This document shows, piece after piece, positions 1 to 12,949 of a stretch of 43,554 nt of DNA. The position numbers and the translations under genes are program-made. The DNA lies in the NCBI GenBank assembly GCA_003133205.1, contig PKWK01000405.1, positions 7,782 through 51,335 of the forward strand, in the 5' to 3' direction. The stretch is from Granulicella sp. GTDB lineage: Bacteria; Acidobacteriota; Terriglobia; Terriglobales; Acidobacteriaceae. Position 1 is the stretch's first letter. The number at the start of each line of letters is the position of its first letter. The notes under the pieces were generated by a model that had not been told where the DNA came from, did no database searches, and saw only the letters and a list, made by a program, of their open reading frames with translations.

Positions 1-68
1 GCGCTCAGAATGACAACTCAAATGAGTAGCGAATGACAACTTCAACGGCGCTTCGTCAGAATGACGAC
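1..68. repeat. Dispersed repeat copies at the window edge
   Basis: The unit CAGAATGAC, or GAATGACAAC, occurs three times in 68 bases (around 7-17, 30-41 and 58-66), once as CTTCGTCAGAATGAC. I recall this string as a common dispersed repeat of Terriglobia genomes. It lies just before the phosphoketolase ribosome-binding site, so an upstream ATG at 33 probably lies in repeat DNA and not in the gene. Confidence 0.4.
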
Positions 69-92
69 GTGAACGTAGATAGGAGTAAGGCG

Positions 93-2540
93 ATGGGTGA
101 AGGTTCCGCAGTGCAGGGCAAGGCATCCGGGGCAACGATTTCGACGGGCGCGGAGACGCACTCTATAGCCGCGCAGCCGCTCTCCGCGGACGAGTTGCGC
201 AGGATGGATGCGTACTGGCGCGCGTGCAACTATTGCTGCGTGGGGATGCTGTATCTACAGGCGAACCCGCTGCTGAGGGAGCCGCTGAAGGTGGAGCACA
301 TCAAGAACCGGCTGCTGGGCCACTGGGGATCGGACCCTGGGCAGAACTTTACCTGGGTGCATCTGAACCGGCTGATCAAGAAATATTCGCTCGACCTGAT
401 TTATCTTGCGGGGCCGGGACACGGCGCGCCGGCGTCGCTGGCGAATAGCTACCTCGAAGGCGTCTACTCGGAGGTCTATCCCGACAAGAGCCAGGACGCG
501 GCGGGGATGCAGAAGTTCTTCAAGCAGTTCTCGTTTCCCGGCGGGATTGGCAGCCACTGCACGCCGGAGACACCGGGGTCGATTCACGAGGGCGGGGAGT
601 TGGGCTACAGCCTTTCGCACGGATACGGAGCGGCGTTCGACAATCCCGACCTGATCGTCGCGGTGGTGGTGGGCGATGGCGAATCGGAGACGGGGCCGCT
701 GGCGACCAGCTGGCACGGTAATAAATTTCTGAATCCCGTGCGCGATGGCGCGGTGCTGCCGATCCTGCATTTGAATGGATACAAGATTGCGAACCCTACG
801 ATTCTGGCGCGGATTCCGCCGGAAGAGTTGGAGATGCTGTTCAAGGGGCTGGGCTACAAGCCGTATGTGGTGGAGGGCGACGACCCGGCGGTGATGCATC
901 AGAAGATGGCCTCTGTGATGGAGCACTGCGTTCTGGAGATTCGCGCGATTCAGGCTGCGGCGCGGGCGAATCCCGATGCGACGCCGGTGCGACCGATCTG
1001 GCCGATGATTATCCTGCGCACGCCGAAGGGATGGACCTGTCCGAAGGAGCTGGACGGGCACAAGCTGGAGGGATCGTGGCGCGCGCACCAGATGCCGATC
1101 ACCGATCCGGTGACGAACCCCGCGCACCTCAAACTCGTCGAGCAGTGGATGCGGAGCTATCGGCCCGAAGAGTTGTTCGACGAGACGGGCGCGCTGATTC
1201 CTGAGTTGAAGGCGATGGCGCCGATGGGGAAGAGCCGCATCTCGGGGAATCCACATGCGAATGGCGGGCTTCTGCGCAAGCCTCTCGACATGCCGGAGTT
1301 CCGCGACTACGCGGTGAAGGTGGAGCAGCCGGGGCAGATTGAGGTGTCGTCGACCGACGTGCTGGCGCACATGCTGCGCGACGTGATGCGGCGGAATATG
1401 ACGAGCTTCCGCGTCTTCGGGCCGGATGAGACGGCGTCGAATAAATTGGACGCTATCTATCAGGCGAGTCCCAAGACGTGGATGGAGGAGTTGAAGCTGG
1501 AGGATGCGGACGGCGGCTTCCTTTCGCGTTCGGGCCGCGTGATGGAGATGCTGAGCGAACACACGCTGGAGGGCTGGTTCGAGGGCTACGTGCTGACCGG
1601 GCGGCATGGATTCTTCTCCAGCTATGAGGCGTTCGTCCACATTATCGACTCGATGTTCAACCAACATGCGAAGTGGCTGGAGAAATCGAAGCTCGAACTA
1701 AGCTGGCGGGAGCCGATCTCGTCGCTGAACCTGCTGATTACATCGCTGGTATGGCGGCAGGACCACAACGGATTCACCCACCAGGACCCGGGATTTCTGG
1801 ACGTGGTGACGAACAAGAGTCCCGAGATTACGCGGATTTATCTGCCGCCGGATGCGAACTGCCTGCTCTCGGTGGGTGACCACTGCCTGCGCTCGACCGA
1901 GTACGTCAACGTGATTGTTGCGGACAAGGCCCTGCACCTGCAGTACCTGACGATGGATGAGGCCGTCGATCACTGCACCAAGGGGATCGGCATCTGGGAC
2001 TTCGCGTCGAACGACGATGGCGCCCAGCCGGATGTGGTGATGGCCTGCGCGGGCGACATTCCAACGTCCGAGTCGCTGGCCGCCGTGGCCATCCTGCGCG
2101 AACGCTGCCCGAAGCTGAAGATTCGCTTCGTCAACGTTGTGGACCTGTTCCGGTTGATGCCGGAGAGCGAGCATCCGCACGGCATGAGCGACACGGAGTT
2201 CGACGCGCTGTTTACGGTGGACAAGCCGGTGATCTTCAACTTCCATGCGTACGCGTCTCTGATCCACAAGCTGACCTACCGGCGCAGGAACCACGAGAAC
2301 ATCCATGTGCGCGGATACAAGGAGAAGGGGAACATCAACACGCCGCTGGAACTGGCGATCCTGAACCAGACGGACCGCTTCGACCTGGCGCTGGACGCGA
2401 TCGACCGCGTGCCGAAGCTGCGGGACACGGCGGCGCACACGCGGGAGTGGCTGAAGGACCAGATTGTGGAGAGCGTGAACTACGCGCACCAGAACGGGAT
2501 CGACCGGCCGGAGATCACCGGCTGGAAGTGGCCGCTCTAG
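93..2540 (+). CDS. xfp: Phosphoketolase (xylulose-5-P / fructose-6-P)
   Basis: A thiamine-diphosphate enzyme that splits xylulose 5-phosphate, often also fructose 6-phosphate, with phosphate to give acetyl phosphate and an aldose phosphate. Family signatures are clear: EGGELGY near residue 166, the cofactor-binding GDGESETG stretch followed by N, and [12 protein letters not shown] near residue 556. The 815-residue length fits the family (about 790-830). I chose ATG 93 because AGGAG sits at 81-85, seven bases upstream. The frame is open back to ATG 33, but those 20 residues are polar and encoded by repeat-like DNA. It probably gives a bypass from sugar phosphates to acetyl phosphate. Its TAG stop overlaps the stop of the convergent VWFA gene. 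Confidence 0.95.
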   Translation: MGEGSAVQGKASGATISTGAETHSIAAQPLSADELRRMDAYWRACNYCCVGMLYLQANPLLREPLKVEHIKNRLLGHWGSDPGQNFTWVHLNRLIKKYSLDLIYLAGPGHGAPASLANSYLEGVYSEVYPDKSQDAAGMQKFFKQFSFPGGIGSHCTPETPGSIHEGGELGYSLSHGYGAAFDNPDLIVAVVVGDGESETGPLATSWHGNKFLNPVRDGAVLPILHLNGYKIANPTILARIPPEELEMLFKGLGYKPYVVEGDDPAVMHQKMASVMEHCVLEIRAIQAAARANPDATPVRPIWPMIILRTPKGWTCPKELDGHKLEGSWRAHQMPITDPVTNPAHLKLVEQWMRSYRPEELFDETGALIPELKAMAPMGKSRISGNPHANGGLLRKPLDMPEFRDYAVKVEQPGQIEVSSTDVLAHMLRDVMRRNMTSFRVFGPDETASNKLDAIYQASPKTWMEELKLEDADGGFLSRSGRVMEMLSEHTLEGWFEGYVLTGRHGFFSSYEAFVHIIDSMFNQHAKWLEKSKLELSWREPISSLNLLITSLVWRQDHNGFTHQDPGFLDVVTNKSPEITRIYLPPDANCLLSVGDHCLRSTEYVNVIVADKALHLQYLTMDEAVDHCTKGIGIWDFASNDDGAQPDVVMACAGDIPTSESLAAVAILRERCPKLKIRFVNVVDLFRLMPESEHPHGMSDTEFDALFTVDKPVIFNFHAYASLIHKLTYRRRNHENIHVRGYKEKGNINTPLELAILNQTDRFDLALDAIDRVPKLRDTAAHTREWLKDQIVESVNYAHQNGIDRPEITGWKWPL

Positions 2541-4282
2541 TTGGCGCTTCTTGCGGCGGGCGCGACGGAAGGCGGCTTTTTGCCTACGGTGAGGGGAATC
2601 TCCAACGATCCCACTTTTTTGGAGACGCTGTCGAGGATGCCTACGCGCAGCGTGAACTTGCCCCGCGGCAGGTCGAGTTGCTGGTTGAACTGGAACGGCG
2701 TTGCGATGAACATCCGATACTGTTCGTTTGTCAGCGGCAGCATCCGCGTCCGGCTGACGCTGGTGACCATCTTGCCATCGGAGTCGAAGGCGGCCACGTC
2801 GAACTTGACCGCGCCGTTGTGGTTGCCATCGCCATCGTCGGCGAAGGCGATCTGCTTCTGCGGCAGCATAAAGATGATGGCGTAGCGTGTCAGTTGCCGT
2901 GGCGTCTTCTTGAGCTTTGGATCGAGAAATCCCATCACCGGCGGGTCGGTGGGATTCTCCGGCTTGGGGATGGGCACCACGCGCACATCGAAGAAGAGCT
3001 GAATCACGGGAGGCGCTGTGGGCGACACGGCGTCGGCGAGAGTGTCATTCGCCGCCGCGGTTGGGGGTGTACCGCGCTTGGCGCGACCAGGAACGGTCTT
3101 GGGCACGCTGGCGATCTGCACCGGGTCCTCGGCGTTGTAGCCCTTGCGATAGAGCATTTGGAGGTTGGGCCGGTCTACCTTGATGCCGATCTTGTGGTAT
3201 CTGCCGTCGTGTGGGACGCCCGGAGGGATGTAAGAGAGAGTGTAGTAGCTGGCCCCGGCATCGACCGCCTTAGCCATCAGCTCATCCAGAAAGTTGTTTC
3301 CGTACAAGGCCACGCCGCCGGTGGCTTGGGCGACGACCTCCATCGCCGAATGTCCAATTTCATTAGCCCACACTCCGTTTGGGTCCAGCGGATATACGGT
3401 GACTTGCGCGTCCGCCAGCAGGGGGTAGGTCTTGTGGAGGTTGGTTTCGAAGTAGGGGCACAGGGGGTCGACGCCGATGTTGGGCGCTTGGGGGTTCATG
3501 GATTCCTCTTGCGTGTTGATTATGCCCGGAGTACCGCCGGGACGCATGTGGGGGAAGACGAGGAACGGAATGCCACCGTTGATCCAGATTAGGTTCTTCC
3601 TTCCTTTGATTCCAGACAGATAATTGACGATCTCTTTGAACTGATCGACGACTGCATGGTTCCTTGCGATCACTATAGTGCAACCGTCTCCCTCCACGAA
3701 AAACGGGTCAATGATGGTGTTGACTACCTTCAGGAGCCGGGCCGGGTCAGTGGTGGGCTCCTGCAGGACGGTCAGTCTGGCGCCCATCGCTAGGAGGGCA
3801 ACCTGCGTCCCGGGGGCCATGTTGTTAATGAACTTCGCTGCCGCCAACCTTACCTGGCCTATGTCTCCGCCATAGATGTCATCGAGCAACAGGATGTTGA
3901 GTGGGCCGGCCACGGCCTGAAAGTTGGAATAGGTGTTCGGTGGGAGCTTGAGTTGCTCGGGCGAGGTGGTTGATTGGTCAACCTCCTGGAAGCTGTGAAT
4001 GGACTGCGGTTTACCGTCCTGGTCGACGGTAAAGTCCGCCTGCGTCAGCCCATGGACGGGCTTGCCGTTTGCGTCGGTTACGGTGACATCCACGACTGTC
4101 TCCCGCGAATATACCTTGATTGTTGGCGCGCCAGACCGCTGTAGGGTCGGCTTTGCGGCCCCCGCGCCGGAGTCCTTATACGCCTGAGCTGGAGCGTGGG
4201 CAGCGAAGACCGCAAGGAGCGCGGCCAGATTCAGGGTTGCGAGAGTTGTTGTACGGACTCGGGCAAAGCGAATCGGGTTCAT
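2537..4282 (-). CDS. VWFA-related secreted protein (acidobacterial type)
   Basis: 581 residues with an N-terminal signal peptide (hydrophobic stretch about residues 12-32, ending AHAPAQA). An N-terminal segment around [19 protein letters not shown] and [19 protein letters not shown] is typical of the acidobacterial VWFA-related family (TIGR03436-like). It is followed by a von Willebrand A-like domain starting at [11 protein letters not shown], in which the classic DxSxS metal site is not intact, then a C-terminal beta-rich domain ([17 protein letters not shown]). Start ATG 4282 has GGAG about seven bases upstream. Probably exported; substrate unknown. The gene converges on xfp with overlapping stop codons. 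A remnant of a related gene lies directly upstream. Confidence 0.85.
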   Translation of the reverse strand: MNPIRFARVRTTTLATLNLAALLAVFAAHAPAQAYKDSGAGAAKPTLQRSGAPTIKVYSRETVVDVTVTDANGKPVHGLTQADFTVDQDGKPQSIHSFQEVDQSTTSPEQLKLPPNTYSNFQAVAGPLNILLLDDIYGGDIGQVRLAAAKFINNMAPGTQVALLAMGARLTVLQEPTTDPARLLKVVNTIIDPFFVEGDGCTIVIARNHAVVDQFKEIVNYLSGIKGRKNLIWINGGIPFLVFPHMRPGGTPGIINTQEESMNPQAPNIGVDPLCPYFETNLHKTYPLLADAQVTVYPLDPNGVWANEIGHSAMEVVAQATGGVALYGNNFLDELMAKAVDAGASYYTLSYIPPGVPHDGRYHKIGIKVDRPNLQMLYRKGYNAEDPVQIASVPKTVPGRAKRGTPPTAAANDTLADAVSPTAPPVIQLFFDVRVVPIPKPENPTDPPVMGFLDPKLKKTPRQLTRYAIIFMLPQKQIAFADDGDGNHNGAVKFDVAAFDSDGKMVTSVSRTRMLPLTNEQYRMFIATPFQFNQQLDLPRGKFTLRVGILDSVSKKVGSLEIPLTVGKKPPSVAPAARSAN

Positions 4283-4301
4283 TCTTTTATCTCCGTGCCA
4301 A

Positions 4302-4493
4302 CTACTTCGCGTTCAGTCTAGTCCGAGTAGGGTTATTGCCGATAGTGAGTGGAATTTCGATGGTGCCGGCATTGCGGGAGACGGCATCGAAGACTCCGGC
4401 GCGGAGGGTGATGTCATCGTGCGGAGCCTGCGCGGCGAGTTGGACTGCGGCACGATTGACGGCGGCAGGCGAGTCGAGGGGCGGGGCTACGGG
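4302..4493 (-). pseudogene. C-terminal remnant of a second VWFA-related gene
   Basis: On the minus strand an open frame with no start codon reads DDITLRAGVFDAVSRNAGTI then EIPLTIGNN and ends in TAG at 4304-4302. It is clearly paralogous to the C-terminus of the gene next door ([20 protein letters not shown] then PLTVGKK). An in-frame stop at 4494-4496 closes it upstream, leaving about 63 codons. I infer that a tandem copy was deleted, leaving only its last exported domain strand. It lies only 19 bases upstream of the intact paralogue's ATG. Confidence 0.75.
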
Positions 4494-4519
4494 CTATGAT
4501 GAAGGGGATTGGAGCGGCG

Positions 4520-5170
4520 ATGACGACGCAATACTATACGGGGCCGAACTACGGCGGCAGGTTCCTCGGCTTCCTGCTGGCGCTGGTTCTGGGCGCGTCG
4601 GCGTTCGCCGTCTTCGTTCGCCACTCCACGACGGGCAGGGCAGGCCGCATGGTTGCGCTGATCACCGGGCGCGGCGCGAGCCACGAATTATCCGAGCCCG
4701 CGGTGGTCGTGAAGATGCAGCGCCTCGGCCACATGCCGACCGCCGTCTACTCGCTGGACACGGTGGTTGCGGACGGTCTCTCCGCAGGCACCGCGTCCGG
4801 CGCTCCGGGCGGCGAGCGCATCCTGCTGGTGGTCCACGGCGCGTCGGTTGCGGGCATCGACATGGCGCAGCTCAAGCCGGAGGACGTGCGCATCGACGCC
4901 TCCACACACAGCATCCACGTCACGCTGCCGCCCGCGCAACTCTTCTCGACCAAACTGGACGACCAGCGCACGCGCCTTGTTGAGCGCTCAAGCGGGCTGC
5001 TGGTGCCGATGGGCCAGGCCCTGGGGCCCGTGAACCGCGTCAGGGCGCAGGACCAGATGCAGCAGACCGCGCTGGCGGACGGCATCCTGGACGCCGCGCG
5101 CGCAAACGCTCGCGCCAGCGTGAGTGCGCTGCTCTCTTCGCTGGGCTTCGAGCAGGTCGACGTCAAGTAA
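4520..5170 (+). CDS. DUF4230 family membrane-anchored protein
   Basis: 216 residues. One transmembrane segment near the N-terminus (FLGFLLALVLGASAFAVFV) is followed by an extracytoplasmic DUF4230-like domain: VVVKMQRLGHMPTAVYSLDTVV, GERILLVVHGASVAGIDMAQL, ITLPP-like VTLPPAQLFSTKLDDQRTRL, and a C-terminal helix ending LLSSLGFEQVDVK. The molecular function of the family is unknown. I prefer ATG 4520, with GGAG at 4511-4514, over ATG 4496, because a -10-like TATGAT at 4494-4499 overlaps the earlier ATG. Not obviously in an operon. Confidence 0.8.
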   Translation: MTTQYYTGPNYGGRFLGFLLALVLGASAFAVFVRHSTTGRAGRMVALITGRGASHELSEPAVVVKMQRLGHMPTAVYSLDTVVADGLSAGTASGAPGGERILLVVHGASVAGIDMAQLKPEDVRIDASTHSIHVTLPPAQLFSTKLDDQRTRLVERSSGLLVPMGQALGPVNRVRAQDQMQQTALADGILDAARANARASVSALLSSLGFEQVDVK

Positions 5171-5257
5171 CGCGGACGGGCGCGCGGGTTCCCCAATCGG
5201 TACACACGATCTGAATTTCACACACGGGCCACACTCTGCTTGCGCTATTATGTGGGC

Positions 5258-5575
5258 ATGAGGTTCCTCCCAAAACTCGGCTGCTACAGAAGGTCGTCCC
5301 ACGATTGCGAAGAGACCGGAGCTGTTGGAACGGTTGAGAACTGCAACGGCGCGCGGGATGAGCAGCAGGCCTGCGGCGAGCCAGAGTGCGCGGAGGAGTC
5401 CCACCTGCTGAAGACCGTTGCCTGGGTCTCGGCCGCGCTGGGAGCATTGGCGGTCGGGCTGATCGTGGGCCGCGAGATCCGCCAGCGTTACAAGTTCAAT
5501 CGTCGCACTCCTTACGATCTGTACGCCCACTCCGGCGACGAGCTGCCCGACGGCGACTGCAGCGTCGGCATCTAA
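5258..5575 (+). CDS. Small single-pass membrane protein, unknown function
   Basis: 105 residues. An N-terminal polar, cysteine-containing stretch (four Cys within about 45 residues) is followed by one membrane helix around VAWVSAALGALAVGLIVG and a basic then acidic tail (REIRQRYKFNRR ... DELPDGDCSVGI). I do not recognise the family. The ATG at 5258 has no Shine-Dalgarno sequence, but TATTAT at 5246-5251 ends six bases before it, as expected for a leaderless message. A TTG at 5240 would add six residues. Codon use matches the neighbours. Confidence 0.6.
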   Translation: MRFLPKLGCYRRSSHDCEETGAVGTVENCNGARDEQQACGEPECAEESHLLKTVAWVSAALGALAVGLIVGREIRQRYKFNRRTPYDLYAHSGDELPDGDCSVGI

Positions 5576-5727
5576 GCCGCACCCGTTCAAGAAAACAGGC
5601 TGTATCTGTTCGAGAGGAACGAGCCGCGCCCATACGGAATTGCGGCTTCGCGAACGCGTCTCTTAGAATCGAGAAGTTAAGTAAGCCGCGGAAGTGAGGT
5701 GCGCGGAGGAACGGGGGAGATGCGCGG

Positions 5728-6726
5728 ATGAAGGCTCGACTGCGGTTGGCGGGGATCGTTGTTCTGCTGTTTGCGCTGGTGGCCGGCGGCACGTTTTACT
5801 GGAATCCGCTGTGGGTCAACGATCAGCAGATTCGCTATCATCTTTGGCGCGCGGGCGTGCGCAGCGAGTACGTCAATGTTCGCGGCGATCGCATTCACTA
5901 TTTTGAAGCCGCTCCGCCCGACGGAACGCCAGGCAAGCCGCTTCTGTTGCTGCATGGCCTAGGCTCGCGCGGCGAGGACTGGGCGCCGCTGATCCCCGGG
6001 CTCGCCGCCGCAGGCTTCCACGTCTACGCGCCAGACCTGCTGGGCTACGGCCGCTCCGAGAAGCCGCAGTGGCCGTGCTGTTCCGTTGAGACGGAGGAAC
6101 ACGTAGTCTTCAACTTCATGCGTGCAACCGGCCTTGACGCGCAAGACCCAGTAACCGGCCAGCCGAAGCCGATCGACCTCGCGGGCTGGTCGATGGGCGG
6201 ATGGATCGCCGCAAAACTCGCGCTGGATAAGCCTGAATACTTCGACCGCCTGGTCCTCTACGACAGCGCGGGCCTCACCATCCATACCAACTTCCCGCGC
6301 GATGCCTTTGTGCCGACCGACGCCGCCGGGCTGGTGCGACTGATGGCGTTGTTGATGCCGCATCCGCGCACGCTGCCCGGCTTCGTTGCGCGCGCCACCC
6401 TGCGCAGGCTCAAGAGCAACGGTCGCATCGTGCAGCAGTCCATGGACTCGATGGATACAGGGGCCGACCTGCTCGACGCACGGCTTGGAAGCATCCGGCA
6501 GCCGACGCTGGTGATGTGGGGGTTGGCCGACATTTTGATTTCGCCCGCCGTCGGCGAGACGATGCACCGGGAGATTCCGCACTCCGTCTTCGAGGGCGTG
6601 GCGGGCTGCGGCCACCTTGCGCCGAGCCAGTGCGCGAAGCCCGTGCTGGCCGGAACAATCCAGTTCCTCAAGGCGCAACCTCCCATGCAGGGCGGCGAAC
6701 AGATGCTTTCGGGAGACGCGCGCTAG
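5728..6726 (+). CDS. Alpha/beta-fold hydrolase, membrane-anchored
   Basis: 332 residues. An N-terminal hydrophobic segment (LRLAGIVVLLFALVAGGTFYW) is a signal anchor. The alpha/beta hydrolase core follows: LLLLHGLGSRGEDW oxyanion strand, nucleophile elbow GWSMGG with Ser155, acid Asp268 in MWGLADILI, and His296 in GCGHLAP. A complete catalytic triad is therefore visible. The substrate cannot be told; the overall shape resembles the lipase/esterase and C-C bond hydrolase branch. GGGGAG lies eight bases before ATG 5728. It converges on ubiX with a 12-base gap. Confidence 0.85.
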   Translation: MKARLRLAGIVVLLFALVAGGTFYWNPLWVNDQQIRYHLWRAGVRSEYVNVRGDRIHYFEAAPPDGTPGKPLLLLHGLGSRGEDWAPLIPGLAAAGFHVYAPDLLGYGRSEKPQWPCCSVETEEHVVFNFMRATGLDAQDPVTGQPKPIDLAGWSMGGWIAAKLALDKPEYFDRLVLYDSAGLTIHTNFPRDAFVPTDAAGLVRLMALLMPHPRTLPGFVARATLRRLKSNGRIVQQSMDSMDTGADLLDARLGSIRQPTLVMWGLADILISPAVGETMHREIPHSVFEGVAGCGHLAPSQCAKPVLAGTIQFLKAQPPMQGGEQMLSGDAR

Positions 6727-6738
6727 GGGCGGGCCGAT

Positions 6739-7386
6739 CTAATCGGGCTTCCATTCGTACGCGCCGGGCTGGGGCAGGCCGATGTGGGCCAGCACACGGT
6801 CGACGAACTGGCGGGCCATCTGGGTGGTGTTCTGCGGCAGGTTGTAGAGCGTGGGCATCACTGGGAAGATGGTGGCCCCGGCGTCGCTGGCGAGCTGCAT
6901 GTTGCGCAGGTGAATGCGGTTGAAGGGCGTCTCGCGCACGCAGAGGATGAGGCGGCGGCGTTCCTTGAGGCAGACGTCGGCGGCGCGCTCGATCAGGTTC
7001 GAGGCCAGGCCATTTGCAATGCCGGCCAGCGTTCCCATGGTGCAGGGAAGAACGATCATTCCGTCGGAGCGGTAGCTTCCGCTGGCGATGCTGGCCCCAA
7101 TGTCTGCCTCCGCGTGCTGAGTGATCTTGGAGGGCGAGGCGTGATCGGGGCCGAGGAGTTTTTCTGCGAGTGCGTTGCGTCCGCTGAGCTGCATCTCTTC
7201 GGCGAAGACGCGCAGAGATGCTTCGGAGGGAATGAAGTCAACTTTGGCGACGCGCGCGTCGGCGTGGAGGGCGCGCAGCATCTCGGCGGCAAAGATCGAG
7301 CCGCTGGCGCCGGTGACGGCCAGGGTGAGCCTGATGCCGGGGATAACGCTGTGGCGGGTGGGTACGGATTTGGCTGGACGAGTCAC
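6739..7386 (-). CDS. ubiX: UbiX-type flavin prenyltransferase
   Basis: 215 residues matching the UbiX/Pad1 flavoprotein fold: LTLAVTGASGSIFAAEMLRAL at the N-terminus, the SGSYRSDGMIVLPCTMGTLAGIANGLASNLI block, ERRRLILCVRETPFNRIHLRNMQ, and the C-terminal GATIFPVMPTLYNLP. UbiX makes prenylated FMN from reduced FMN and dimethylallyl (pyro)phosphate for UbiD-type decarboxylases. No ubiD or other quinone gene is adjacent in this window. The start is GTG 7386. It has no Shine-Dalgarno sequence, but GATAAT (7399-7394) ends seven bases before it, suggesting a leaderless transcript. Confidence 0.93.
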   Translation of the reverse strand: MTRPAKSVPTRHSVIPGIRLTLAVTGASGSIFAAEMLRALHADARVAKVDFIPSEASLRVFAEEMQLSGRNALAEKLLGPDHASPSKITQHAEADIGASIASGSYRSDGMIVLPCTMGTLAGIANGLASNLIERAADVCLKERRRLILCVRETPFNRIHLRNMQLASDAGATIFPVMPTLYNLPQNTTQMARQFVDRVLAHIGLPQPGAYEWKPD

Positions 7387-7470
7387 CAGAGTGATTATCG
7401 CCCATCCTGCGGGAGTCAGTGCTTAAACAGCAACGATCTGGCCCTGGAGCGGGAACAGGAAAGAGGGAAA

Positions 7471-7644
7471 CTAGCCTTCGACGATGCGGGCCGGGCGCGC
7501 GACTCGCGCATGGGACAGCGCGGGCGACTGGCGGGCGTGCATGCTGAAGAGGGCAAAGACAGCCTGGCAGACGCCGTACGCCAGCAGGACGCCCGAAGCC
7601 AACGACGCAAAGACCGCACACACCAGTACCACCGAATCACTCAC
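7471..7644 (-). CDS. Very small membrane protein
   Basis: 57 residues: MSDSVVLVCAVFASLASGVL continuing to LAYGVCQAVFALF, one long membrane helix, then a short basic tail. No known domain. I prefer GTG 7644 because AGGA lies eight bases upstream; GTG 7659 (adding five residues) is possible. It lies upstream of ubiX on the same strand with an 84-base gap. The hydrophobic helix with a clean start and ribosome-binding site makes it more likely real than a chance frame. Function unknown. Confidence 0.5.
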   Translation of the reverse strand: MSDSVVLVCAVFASLASGVLLAYGVCQAVFALFSMHARQSPALSHARVARPARIVEG

Positions 7645-8061
7645 AGAATCATTCCTCACCTTTCGCCCGCCACTTAGTTGGATGCAAAGAACCCGAAGCG
7701 CGGCTGGACAGGCTTCATTGTTACAAGATTTGAATCAGTTGCAATGAAGCTTTGATGAATTGCTTATTAGCCAATCGGGTACGCTCTTGCTGGGAAGGGC
7801 TGGCCGCGCAGTCGCGGCTTCATGCATTTGTGGGTCAGCCTGCCGCGGGCGCATTCCCTGGGGGCAAGCTCTTCCTATCTATATCGACGCGAAAAACAGG
7901 GCAAAAGTTTGGGCTGCCAGCCCGCCTGCTGTAAAACAAGGCAAACCGGCGCGCCGCGCTTCGTCCGCGGGCAAGACCTGGCGCGGCCCGATGCCGTATC
8001 CTGAGGATTGGCCATTTCACCTCCACGCGGCCCTGTGGAGTGCGCGGCCAAACCAGTCCGC
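7645..8061. other. Intergenic region upstream of uvrA
   Basis: A 417-base gap between divergently oriented genes. It holds a perfect 9-base inverted repeat (7712-7720 / 7742-7750), reported separately, and a -10-like TATCCT at 7997-8002. I find no convincing gene: frames here are short and lack homology or ribosome-binding sites. No recognisable LexA box was found, though the LexA motif of this clade may differ from those I know. Confidence 0.5.
7712..7750. promoter_or_regulatory. Inverted repeat, possible operator or hairpin
   Basis: GCTTCATTG at 7712-7720 is exactly complementary to CAATGAAGC at 7742-7750, with a 21-base AT-rich spacer. It lies between the divergent small membrane protein and uvrA. 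It could be an operator or an RNA hairpin; there is no T-run on either side, so a terminator is less likely. Confidence 0.35.
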
Positions 8062-11234
<3,173 letters not shown>

Positions 11235-11238
<4 letters not shown>

Positions 11239-12155
11239 GTCTCTTTCGCGCAAACGGTCCCGAAGACGCGCCCAGACCGGATGAAACGCCGGTCCTCGAA
11301 GGCGCGCTGGGCAGCGGGCCTGCCTCCGGCGAAGAACGCGAGGCGCCGCTGCGGCGCGTTCCCCACATCGGACACGCGCTCGTGTTTATCAGCTTTACGG
11401 GAGTGCTGCTGGTTCTGCTTGAGCTTGTTCTTGCGGCACTGGGAAGAGCGCCGGGGACTGAGCACGGCGGCGTGGCCACGCTGCTGCACCCGAAGATGCA
11501 GCTCGCCACGATGGCGGCAACATATCTCTCGTCCCTGCTGGCGGCGTGGTTCTTCTTTCCGCTGCTGTGGCAGCGCGGTTTTCTCGATGGATTGAGCTGG
11601 CGCTGGGCAACCGCGCGCAACCAGGCCGCGAAGCTGATCGCGCTTGGCCTGCTGCTCGGTGTCATGGTGCAGATCGCCACCAACTTCATCACGCCGCCAA
11701 AATCGCGCCCCATCGACGCCTTCTTTCTGACGCAGACGGACGCATGGCTCATCACTCTGTTCGGCACCATCGTTGCGCCGATCTTCGAGGAGGTCTGCTT
11801 TCGCGGGTTCCTGCTGCCCGCGTTCGCGATTGCGTACGACTGGCTGAGCCTGCCGCGCACCGGCGATGCGCGCGCCCGCTGGCAGACCACCACAACCCTG
11901 ACCCCGGCAGCGTTGATCTTTTCGGCAGTGCTCACCAGCCTCTTCTTCGCGCTGCTGCATTTTCAGCAGGTGGCGCATCTGTGGGCCGCGATGCTGGTGC
12001 TCTTCACCATCTCGCTAGTGCTGACATTCGTGCGCGTCAAGACCGGCTCGGTGGCTGCGTCCGTCCTGGTGCATGGGGCCTACAACGGGTTTGTCTTTCT
12101 CGTCGTGATAATCCAGACCGGCGGCTACCGCCATCTGGAGCGCATGACGAAGTAA
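11235..12155 (+). CDS. CPBP-family intramembrane metalloprotease
   Basis: 306 residues with about eight hydrophobic segments after a polar N-terminus of some 45 residues. CPBP (CAAX protease and bacteriocin-processing/Abi) motifs are present: EEVCFRG for the glutamate pair and arginine, ALLHF for the first histidine, and VHGAYN for the last. These enzymes are membrane glutamic-type proteases that cleave prenylated or other membrane-associated substrates; the target here is unknown. ATG 11235 overlaps the uvrA stop as ATGA, and AAGGAG lies upstream inside uvrA, so the two genes are probably co-transcribed and translationally coupled. Confidence 0.88.
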
Positions 12156-12219
12156 TCGCAGCGTTGCCGGAAAAGTTGCAGGGTACACTGCGCTCGTTCT
12201 CCGCTACAATTGCTGAGCC

Positions 12220-12894
12220 ATGACCACCCACTCGCGCAGCGCGCTGCTCAACCTTATCGCCACCTACTCCTTCAAGCTGGGCGACTTTACCCTGGCCAGC
12301 GGACAGAAGTCCGATTACTACGTCGACTGCCGCACCACCACACTGCACGCGGAGGGCGGACGGCTGGCCGGGCTTGTGCTCTACGATCTGATCCGCGAGC
12401 ATATGCCGTCGGCGATTGCGGTGGGCGGGCTGACGATGGGGGCCGACCCGCTGGTCTCTAACGTTGCCAGCGCAAGCGCATGGGCGCTGGCCGACTACAA
12501 CGAGATCCGCAATCTGTCGAGTGAGCTGGAGTTGGACGAGGTAGATTCGGAACCTGCGCCAACGCTGATCCACGGATTTCTGGTGCGCAAGGCGGAGAAG
12601 ACGCACGGCACGGGACGGCGCATCGAAGGCTTCCTGCAGCCCGGCGCGCAGGTGGTCATCCTCGACGACGTATGCACCACGGGCGGCTCTACCGTCACCG
12701 CCATCGAGGCGGCGCGAGAGGCTGGAATGATCGTCGCCGGAGTGCTCTGCTTGGTGGACCGCGAGCAGGGCGGCCGCCTCATCATCGAACGCGCGCTCGC
12801 CGAGGTGCCCTCCGACGAAGACCTGCCCTTCCTCAGCGTCTTCACCGCCAAAGACGTTCGCAAGGCGCATCTGGCACTCGCTGCGAAAAAATGA
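12220..12894 (+). CDS. pyrE: Orotate phosphoribosyltransferase
   Basis: 224 residues. It converts orotate and PRPP to orotidine 5'-monophosphate in pyrimidine synthesis. The PRPP loop VVILDDVCTTGGST is typical, as are FTLASGQKSDYYVDCRTTTL near the N-terminus and GLTMGADPLVSNVASAS. An acidic segment (LSSELELDEVDSEPAP), not usual for PyrE, is inserted before HGFLVRKAEKTHGTGRRIEG. There is no Shine-Dalgarno sequence, but TACAAT at 12205-12210 lies nine bases before ATG 12220. It follows the CPBP gene by 64 bases and converges on the DUF2442 gene. Confidence 0.95.
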   Translation: MTTHSRSALLNLIATYSFKLGDFTLASGQKSDYYVDCRTTTLHAEGGRLAGLVLYDLIREHMPSAIAVGGLTMGADPLVSNVASASAWALADYNEIRNLSSELELDEVDSEPAPTLIHGFLVRKAEKTHGTGRRIEGFLQPGAQVVILDDVCTTGGSTVTAIEAAREAGMIVAGVLCLVDREQGGRLIIERALAEVPSDEDLPFLSVFTAKDVRKAHLALAAKK

Positions 12895-12949
12895 CGACTC
12901 GACCACAGCATCGGATCAATAAAATTGCCCGCAAGCTATCGCTCCTGTG

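Noticed and set aside
255..2489. Long minus-strand open frames opposite phosphoketolase (255-1667, 1698-2489)
   Set aside because: They are Arg/His/Val-rich shadows typical of the opposite strand of high-GC genes and match no family; the plus-strand gene is certain.
7752..8004. Short frames between the small membrane gene and uvrA
   Set aside because: No ribosome-binding site, domain or family resemblance; frames are present in all phases of a GC-rich gap.
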